This document shows, in pieces, positions 56,730-64,000 of a stretch of 64,000 nucleotides of DNA (positions are counted from its first letter, which is position 1; every line of letters begins with the position of its first letter). This DNA comes from Avena insularis (taxonomy: Eukaryota > Streptophyta > Magnoliopsida > Poales > Poaceae), in NCBI GenBank assembly GCA_023614405.1, contig CM042694.1, positions 115,194,685 to 115,258,684 on the forward strand, read 5' to 3'. The notes beneath the pieces were generated by a model, which searched no databases, was not told the DNA's origin, and was given only the letters and a program-made list of their open reading frames with translations. Position numbers and translations under genes: made by a program.

Positions 56730-57435
56730 ATGGCACCACCTGCTTTTAATTTCAATGTGTTAATGGAGAAAGAGAAATTTGCTGCGAATGGTAGCAACTT
56801 CACCAACTCGGCTATGAATTTGAGGATTCTCCTCACTGCTGCACAAAAGCAATATGTGCTAGATGCGCCGCTAGGCCCCCCACCAGCTCCTGATGCCCCT
56901 GACGAGGAAAAGAACGTCTATATAACTCGTCAGGAGGACCACAACTTAGTTCATTGCGGCATACTTTATGGGCTAGAGCCGTAACTTCAAAGCGCTTTAA
57001 AATGGCAATGCCTTTGATACCATGGGAGAATTGAAAATGATTTTCGATACCCATGCTGCCGTAGAGAGTTATAATGCTACAGAAAAGTTCTTTAGCTGCA
57101 TGATGGAGGAAAATAGCTCCGTTAGTGAGCACGTACTCAAAATGTCTGGGTACGCCGATAAGCTTGTGTCCTTGGGAATAACGATTCCCATTGACTTAGG
57201 CATACATTGTGTTCTCCAATCTCTGCCACCTAGCTACAAGATCTTCGTGATGAACTATAATATGCAGGGCATGAAGAAGTCTCTTCCCGAGCTTATGTCA
57301 GTGCTTAAGACTGCAGAAGTGGAGATTAGGAAAGAACATCAAGTGTTGATGATCAATAGGACCACCGGTTTCAAGAAGGACAAGAAAGGCAAGCACAAGG
57401 GAAATAAGGGTGGCAAGTCTGTTTTTCACGCCTGA
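56730..57435 (+). pseudogene. Copia gag (UBN2 / Retrotran_gag_2), copy B
   Basis: Frame 1 (56730-56984) opens MAPPAFNFNVLMEKEKFAAN and includes NLRILLTAAQKQYVLDAPLG. A frameshift near 56985 moves to frame 2 (57022-57435), with FDTHAAVESYNATEKFFSCM, then VLKMSGYADKLVSLGI and IFVMNYNMQGMKKSLPELM, ending in a basic tail (KKDKKGKHKGNKGGK). The zinc knuckle that should follow (ECYYCKD at about 57470) is in another frame. One to two indels from intact. Confidence 0.8.
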
Positions 57436-57929
57436 AAAGAAACCCCGAGCTGGCCCTAAGTCTGACACCGAGTGCTACTATTGCAAGGATCGCCATTGAA
57501 GAATCGCCTAAGTATTTGGCGGACAAGATGTCCGCAAGGCAAACAAAGGTATATGTGATATACATGTTATTGATGTGTACTTGACTAGTACTCGCAGTAG
57601 CACGGGTATTTGATATGGATCGTTGCTAATATATGTAACTCGGTTCAGGGGCTGCGAACAAGCGACAACTAGCAAGGGATGAGGTCTCGGCGCGGTCAAG
57701 AATGGATCAAGAGTTGATGTGATCGCCGTTTAACGCTGCCTCCATATGCCATCGGGATTAGTTATAACCCTAAATAATTCTTATTTGGTGCCTGCACTGA
57801 GCATGAACATTGTATCCAGATCGTGTTTGATGCAAAGTGGTTATTCATTTAATTCTGAAAACAATGGTTGTTCGATTTATATGAATAATATCTTTATGGT
57901 CATGCACCTATGTTGAATGGTTTATTTCG
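57436..57929 (+). pseudogene. Copia zinc-knuckle and protease region, decayed, copy B
   Basis: tgctactattgcaagga gives CYYCK, a half zinc knuckle. The aspartic protease DSG/DTG motif is not visible. No open frame. Confidence 0.45.
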
Positions 57930-58535
57930 TTGGATCTCGATAGTAGTATTACGATATTCATAATGTTGATGCTAAAAGGATTAAACTTGATAATGATATA
58001 TCTACATATATGTGGCAATCGCTGTTCAGGTCATGTTGGTGTTAAACGCATGAAGAAACTCCATTCTGATGGACTTTTGGAATCACTTGATTTTGAATCA
58101 TTTGATACATGTGAGCCATGCCTTATGGGCAAGATGACTAGAACACCGTTTTCCAGTTCAATGGAACGGGCGACAGATTTATTGGAAATCATACATACTG
58201 ATGTGTGTGGACCAATGAGTGTGTCGGCGCGAGGTGGATATCGTTATTTTGTTACTTTCACGGATGATTTGAGTAGATATGGGTATATCTATTTGATGAA
58301 ACACAAGTCTGAAACTTTTGAAAAGTTCAAAGAATTTCAGAATGAAGTGGAAAATCATCGTAACAGAAAGATCAAATTTCTGCGGTCCGACCGTGGAGGA
58401 GAGTATCTTAGTTACGAGTTTAGCACACATATGAAAGACTGTGGAATAGTTTCACAACTCACGCCGGAACACCACAACGTAATGGTGTGTCAGAACGCCG
58501 TAATCGCATTTTATTGGATATGGTTCGATCTATGA
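57930..58535 (+). pseudogene. Copia integrase, copy B
   Basis: 201-codon frame with GHVGVKRMKKLHSDGLL and CEPCLMGKM (the H and C-x2-C zinc-binding half), then HTDVCGPM (first catalytic D), YFVTFTDDLSRYGYIYLMKH, and FLRSDRGGEY (second catalytic D). Frame is lost near 58475, just before the third catalytic residue. That residue (the E of a GVSERRN-type motif) is read in the next frame at 58487. Confidence 0.85.
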
Positions 58536-59752
58536 TGTCTCCGATCGACTTGCCACCGCTATTTTGGGGTTATGCACTGGAAACCGCTACATTCACTTTA
58601 AATAGGGCACCATCTAAATCCGTTGAAAAGACACCGTATGAATTATGGTTTGGAAACAAACCTAAGCTGTCATTTCTGAAAGTTTGGGGATGCGATGTTT
58701 ATGTGAAGAAACTTCAACCGGATAAACTCGAACCCAAAGCGGAAAAATGCGTCTTCATAGGATACCCTAAGGAAACGATTGGGTATACCTTCTATCACAG
58801 ATCCGAGGGCAAGGTCTTTGTTGCCAAGAATGGATCCTTTCTTGAGAAGGAGTTTCTCGCGAAAGGTGTGAGTAGTCGGAAGGTAGAACTCGAAGAGGTT
58901 ATTGAACCTTCTCTTCATGGAATGGCGAGTGGCGCAGCACCAGAAGTTGTTTCGGAGTTGACTTCACCTAATGAAGAGAGAGCTAATGATATTGATCATG
59001 AAACTCCGAAAGAGGACACTACCGAACCTCACAGGTCAAGCAGGACACGTGTAGCTCCTGAACTGTACGGCAATCCTGTTATGAATTTCATGATTGATGA
59101 AATGGATGACCCTGCGACATATGAAGAAGCGATGATGAGTCCGGATTCCAACAAATGGCTAGAAGCCATGAAATCCGAGATGGAATCCATGTACGAGAAC
59201 CAAGTTTGGAACTTGGTGGACTTACCTCATGACCGAAAGGGCGTTGAGAATAAATGGATTTTAAAAAGAAAAACTGATGTTGATGGTAATGTGACCATCT
59301 ATAAGGCTCGACTTGTCGCAAAGGGGTTTCGACAAATTCAAGGAGTTGACTACGATGAGACATTCTCTCCCGTAGCGATGCTTAAGTCGGTTAGGATTAT
59401 GTTAGCAATTGCTGCATATTTCGATTATAAAATATGGCAGATGGATGTCAAAACTGCGTTCCTCAATGGTAATATTGAAGAAGAGTTATATATGATACAA
59501 CCTAAGGGTTTTGTCGATCCTAAGGATGCTAATAAGGTGTGCAAACTTCAGCAATCCATCTATAGACTGAAGCAAGCATCACGGAGTTGGAATCTCCGCT
59601 TTGATGAGGTGATCAAAGAGTTTGGATTTGTCCAAACTTATGGAGAGGCTTGTATTTACAAGAAAGTGAGTGGGAGCAATGTGGCATTTCTGATATTATA
59701 TGTGGATGACATATTATTGATTGGAAATGATTTAGATCTTTTAAGCAATTGA
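58487..59752 (+). pseudogene. Copia integrase C-terminus and reverse transcriptase (RVT_2), copy B
   Basis: A 421-codon frame: SERRNRILLDMVRSMM (integrase end), then LKVWGCDVYVKK, AEKCVFIGYPKETIGYTFYH, then RVT_2 with [43 protein letters not shown] (first catalytic D) and FLILYVDDILLIGNDLD (YVDD pair). It ends with SN and stop exactly where the element joins gypsy-like sequence. RNase H (about 130 residues) is missing. The long open frame implies fairly recent activity of the parent element. Confidence 0.88.
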
Positions 59753-59759
59753 CTCGAAC

Positions 59760-61530
59760 AGCAATGCGCTCCTTTTCTTCCCTCGGAGCAAGATTCGCAC
59801 CTGCGACAACAGCACAGAACAAGAGTAAGGCCAGCAGGCTCACCCGAAGGACTGAGCTACAGCCCGAAAGACGGATCAACTTACATTGCATCTCGGACAG
59901 CCGACCCAGCTCCGCCATCAAGTACTCTCTCCGCACTACGATCTGCTGGACTTCAAACATCAGCGCACAAGAACCCAAGCAAATCTCTCCAAGCTGCGCA
60001 CGCGATCTCGAAGAAACGCGAGCTGCGAGGAATCATCCAATGATGCTCGCAAGGGCCTTTCGGATGACGTGTCAACCGGGTCAGCACCCGAAGGAACCTA
60101 TAGCAGCAGAAAAAAGAAAGCACACAGACATTCAGCCAAGGGAAAAGCTCAACTCGGAGGAATTCATTAAAAGCATCAAGGCACAAGGATGGTGCTACAA
60201 AAGATATTTACAGCAAAAGTAAACTACATACTACCCTACATCTCCTATGCCTAAGGCGAGGGACACCGAAGTCGCCTCAGAGCCGCTTAGTTTTGGCCTC
60301 GCCGCTGCCGCAGCTGCATTTCGACAAAGAAGTCAATGAGCTTGGGCCCATATCGTCGCAATGAAGCGGAGTAGGCAGCGAAGGCTACCTCTGATCCATC
60401 CGCAGCCGCCGGCATCCGAGAAGTGATCTGGGCAAGTCCAGCTCATAGCTGCCATGGCTATCGCCAGCCGACGGACGCGCCGATGCCCTTCGCTATGCTT
60501 GTACGCCGCAGCGCTTCGCGACAGAGCCTTCCGCCAGGCACCCACGCCTTCAAGGGTTGCGCCTTCGGGAAGAGCTCCGGTAGAAGCGACCAAGGACCTC
60601 TTCGCTTTGGCAAGGAGTTGACGACGGTTGCAGCGGTCTTCGACCGCCATGCTGGCATCATCCAGAGCACTCCTGCTCCAGAGCATCATGGTTAAACTCG
60701 ATGCTCGCGCATCCGAGACAAAACAGAAGAAAACATGAAGAAAGGCAACGAGAAGAAGACCAAGAAAAGAAGCAAGTACAAAGCTAGCACTCACCCGAAA
60801 TAGCCTTTGGCAGCAGCCATGAGCTTCTCCACCCCTACTTCACGAAAGCAATCAGAATCGCTACCAGCTGCTCACGACCGCGGCTTCCTCGCAGACGCTT
60901 CGCTCGGCCGCCTTCGCCAGCCCAGCAAGGTTTTCTTTTCGCCTCAGCGCAGGCCTTCGCTCCGATTGACAAGGCTCTTCTTCAGAGCATCAACCTCACG
61001 GAGAGAGTCGTTATGCTCCTCTGCATTTACAACAAGCAAGCGTCAACAAAAAGGACCAGGATATAACAAGATGAGTACTACAAGGCAGATGAATACCTTG
61101 CAGCTGCCGCAGTTTCGCCTCCAGCGTCAGGCGCTCCTCCACCAGCCGCTTGGCCTCTTGGACAAAAGGCTGCAGAAAAGGCAATCGCAGTAAGTTAGGA
61201 CTTGGGGCTACGCCCAAAACATGTAAGCAAACACAACATCAGCACACGAAGACGCCGGGCTCCCCCCGTGACATGCAGCAGACAAACTTACGTGCTCCGA
61301 AGGCGAACCCGAAGGCCCGACTGCGAAATTCTGAGGCGCAACCATCAGCCTCTCCTGCATAGGAGGATCCGGAGCGGCACCACCCGAAGTCGCCACCGTC
61401 TGCGGAGGAGACGACACAATATTCGACTCCCCCATCATCTCGCGCGCTCCATCACTAGAGCTGCCGATGATTGCTCGTGACACGCATCAATCAACACAGG
61501 CGCAAAAATAGCAAGGGAATAAAGGACAAC
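59760..61530 (-). pseudogene. Antisense gene, 3' coiled-coil part, copy B
   Basis: Minus-strand counterpart of 24100-26200. No frame longer than about 150 codons (60794-60333 is the longest), with Ala/Lys/Glu/Arg-rich composition. Decayed beyond domain recognition. Confidence 0.4.
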
Positions 61531-62850
61531 ATTCAAACAACAACACTTACTAGCCCAACGCTACCAGTCGAAGATAGGAGAAGCCCTTCGGGCCCTCTTC
61601 TCCTCCTTCTTTTCTTCCTTCTTCTCCTCCTTCTTTTCTTCCTTCTTCCGCTTTGCTGGCGGGTGCGGAGCAACAACCCGCACAGGAATGGCAGGAATAG
61701 GAGAAGAAGAACCCCCCTGAACATCATCATGACGCTCAAGACCCAGAGGATTCCTGTGAGTCGGAGGAGTTGAAGCATCCGAAGACTCGCCGAAGCTCGT
61801 GATCGCCACAGATGGTCCTCACTCGACTAAGCCGGCATCCTCCGCCGAGATCGCACCGACGGAAGCTCGGACACGTAATCCACCACTTCATTATCCGGGC
61901 ATTCAGATACCTTTCGGCAATGGTGGTGCCATGCCCGCACTTTGAAGCTCGAACAGAAAAGGAACTTTGGTAGCAAACAAAGGAAAAGGTACACTGACAA
62001 AATAAAAGGGAAGCACCACGCGCGCAAATCTACACCTTCAGACGACCAACGCCGAAGAAAAGGGAGGAGTCGCCGACTTCCGGATTTTTCGTCGGCCTTG
62101 AACTTCAACAAGACGCGAAGATCCTTATCAAGGTCCACCTCGAGATCTTCTCACCAAACCCTCGTCGGATCACGGCGCCCAGAGTAAAGGAACATCGGGT
62201 GCGCTCTCGCCTGGAGAGGCTGCACCCGACGCTCAAGAAACGTCCGGATGATGTCGACACCGTTCACCTCCTTCTCAGGAATCAATTGGAGCTCCTCCAC
62301 CCGACGATAAAGGGCCTCTATCTCTGCAACCTCACCGTCTAAGATCTGATTTTTTCAGGATCTTTTCTTCACAATCAACTGGGAGGGGTCAAAAGGAACG
62401 AGACCAAAATCTTGCCCAGGCAGCACGGAGTCACGGATGTAAAACCATTTCCTCCGCCAGTACTGGACAGATTCGGACATGGAGAAGGAAAAGAACTGCA
62501 CATTGGGACTGAGAGAGATGATGAAACCCCCAATGGGATACACACCATCCGAACCAGACTGCCTCTTCACGGAATACAGCTTCCGGAAGAGGCCAAAGTG
62601 CGGCTCAATGCCAAGCCAACACTCGCAAAGCGTGATAAAACACGCAATGTGGAGAAGGGAGTTGGGAGATAGATGATGGAGCTGAACCCCATAGAAGAAG
62701 AGCAGTCCACGGCGAAGTCGGACCGGAAAAGAAAACCCGCGAATCACAAAGGCAACAAACATAACCCGAACCCAGATGGGGACGGGGATTACCTCATTGC
62801 TGTGGAGTATCACGGCCGTCCGATCTCGCGGATCAGGCTCCGCCATGCAG
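61531..62850 (-). pseudogene. Transposase_28 antisense gene, 5' part, copy B
   Basis: The 163-codon frame 62846-62355 gives VRVMFVAFVIRGFSFPV, FFYGVQLHHLSPNSLLHI, WLGIEPHFGLFRKLY, then VQFFSFSMSESVQYWRRKWF and YIRDSVLPGQDFGLVPFD. It extends further through the domain than the copy A frame, which shifts at the SPNVQFF segment. DKDLRVLLKFKADEK follows at about 62138. Confidence 0.7.
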
Positions 62851-63219
62851 CTATGGAGATCGCTTCCCTCTCGATCGCCGCCACCACCATCGGTGACACG
62901 AGCAGCGGCGGCGCTTCTTCTTCCGCGGCGCTGGTCCTAACCGCAGATGAAGACTTCTTTGGTTTCCCCATCACGCTACGGCGCTGGCGCTAAGCAACGA
63001 AGAAAGACAAGGGCAATGTGGAGAAAACTCTGGCGCAGCAAGAACAGCTCAAGAACAAGGAAGCAGTGAATACAAGAATTGCTGCGCTGAAAAACAAACC
63101 ACGATTTCACCACGGATTATAACAGCGAAGACGACGCACGTCTGGCCGTCCATCGAGAAGACCTAACGACAATGGTAGATCTGGCCGTACACGTGTCAGC
63201 ACCAAAACGAACCGTCGTT

Positions 63220-64000
63220 ACCACGACATCCACTACGCGCGGAAATTGAGGAGACGCCGTAATTATCTCCACGCCACGCTGCGGACCGTCAATTCAAAGT
63301 CAGGAAGTGGGACCCACGATTCGGCCCAGTCAAGTCATCTTCGGCGAGCAGACGCTTGCGGTCATCGATCGTCAGCACTGACGTCATCAAAAGCTATACT
63401 AGCACCAATTTCGGCTTCACAGGTAAAAGCACTCACTCGAATCTACGATTCGACTAAATACTTGGGGGACTACTCCTATCAGGAGCGCTGGTCGCACCCG
63501 ATGTACTTCCGGGTCAGCGGTACGCCCACGAGATTTTCCTACTACAATTACATGATACAAGACTCGAGTCTCTGCCCGAGTCTACGACTCCGCCAGACAC
63601 TCGGGGCTACTCCAAACTGGAGCAATGGTCGCTCATTAAATATCTTCGAGTCCCACGCCGAGTCCCACGACTCCACCACGGACTCGGGGCTACTCCCATA
63701 GGGAGGAAGGATTTAAGCATCCGAAAATTTTCGAGTCCTACGGACTAAAACAACTGCGCAATGCTTGCACTAAAGTCTCCGCCGAGTTCACGACTCAGAA
63801 ATGTACACTGGGTTACTCCCATAGGAGCGCTGGCCGCACCCTATGAAATCTTCGACGCGATCTTCCGGATCCGCATGCAAAACTTTTTCGCAACTCTGCC
63901 CCAATTAATGCTAAGTGAGTAACATCCTCCTTACACCCAAACACCTCCGGTGATAAACATTCGATGCTGCCTCATGACGCAAAGATAAGACCTACAGATA
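63220..64000 (+). repeat. Tat-like gypsy LTR, copy B, left part
   Basis: Same gagtctacgactc palindromic units as copy A (about 63441, 63578, 63660). The unit near 63783 is mutated to gagttcacgactc. The window ends inside the LTR. Confidence 0.5.

Larger units (their letters stand above)
54049..59750 (+). mobile_element. Ty1/Copia LTR retrotransposon, 3'-truncated, copy B
   Basis: 5' LTR, degraded primer site, leader, gag, integrase and RT in order. It ends after YVDD at the same point as copy A and runs directly into Tat-like sequence, so the truncation preceded the duplication. Coding frames are much better preserved than in copy A. Confidence 0.9.
36251..64000. repeat. Segmental duplication, copy B (continues past the window)
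   Basis: Collinear with 3364-28810. Near 10.3-11.6 kb versus 43.6-44.9 kb only scattered differences occur. In the Copia and Tat blocks indels are frequent. Confidence 0.9.
59753..64000 (+). mobile_element. Tat-like Ty3/gypsy remnant, copy B (cut by window end)
   Basis: Counterpart of 24056-28810: antisense Transposase_28 gene then LTR start. Shorter than copy A through many small deletions, and the pyrimidine tract is single. Confidence 0.6.

Overview
The window is transposon-dense DNA of a grass nuclear genome, most likely a Triticeae species (wheat, Aegilops, rye or barley type). The basis is a Copia LTR of the Angela/BARE-like type that opens with a tgaaggaaatatgccc motif, CACTA elements with ccgacggc-type subterminal repeats, Stowaway MITEs and L1-type LINEs. 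I found no intact host gene, no rRNA or tRNA, no CRISPR array and no bacterial feature. Nearly every coding stretch is a broken transposable-element gene.

The dominant structure is a large direct duplication. Copy A (about 3364-28810, probably running to about 36.2 kb) recurs in the same order and strand as copy B (about 36251 to the window end), with an offset of 32.9 kb that grows to 35.2 kb through indels. Each copy holds: the right end of a CACTA element; a low-complexity stretch with a MITE and a LINE RNase H tail; two unrecognised ORFs; a small Helitron; an L1-type LINE on the minus strand; a second CACTA with a minus-strand TNP2-like transposase and a viroplasmin/RNase H1-N domain ORF; a Copia element cut off just after its YVDD motif; and a Tat-like Ty3/gypsy remnant with an antisense Transposase_28 gene and an LTR.

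Outside the duplication, 1-1060 is a 660-bp-period tandem repeat. A hAT derivative (1782-3356, 8-bp target duplication with one mismatch) carries only the C-terminal dimerisation part of a transposase. The spacer at 29.8-36.2 kb holds another hAT element (30531-33372, perfect 8-bp target duplication). It carries only the N-terminal half of a related transposase and hosts a Stowaway nested inside a Stowaway. A glycine/asparagine-rich gag-like remnant lies at 35.5-36.2 kb.

The two copies allow events after the duplication to be read directly. Copy B alone has a 179-bp hAT MITE whose empty site survives in copy A, a 539-bp inverted-repeat insertion with a 115-bp tandem array, and a 618-bp insertion in the LINE that carries group II intron domains V and VI and so looks organellar. 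Copy A alone has lost 2216 bp of CACTA transposase between 6-bp direct repeats. Divergence is uneven: the LINE block is nearly identical, while the Copia and Tat blocks differ by very many small indels. That raises gene conversion or residual assembly error as explanations. All family names rest on reading the translations by eye, because no search could be run.
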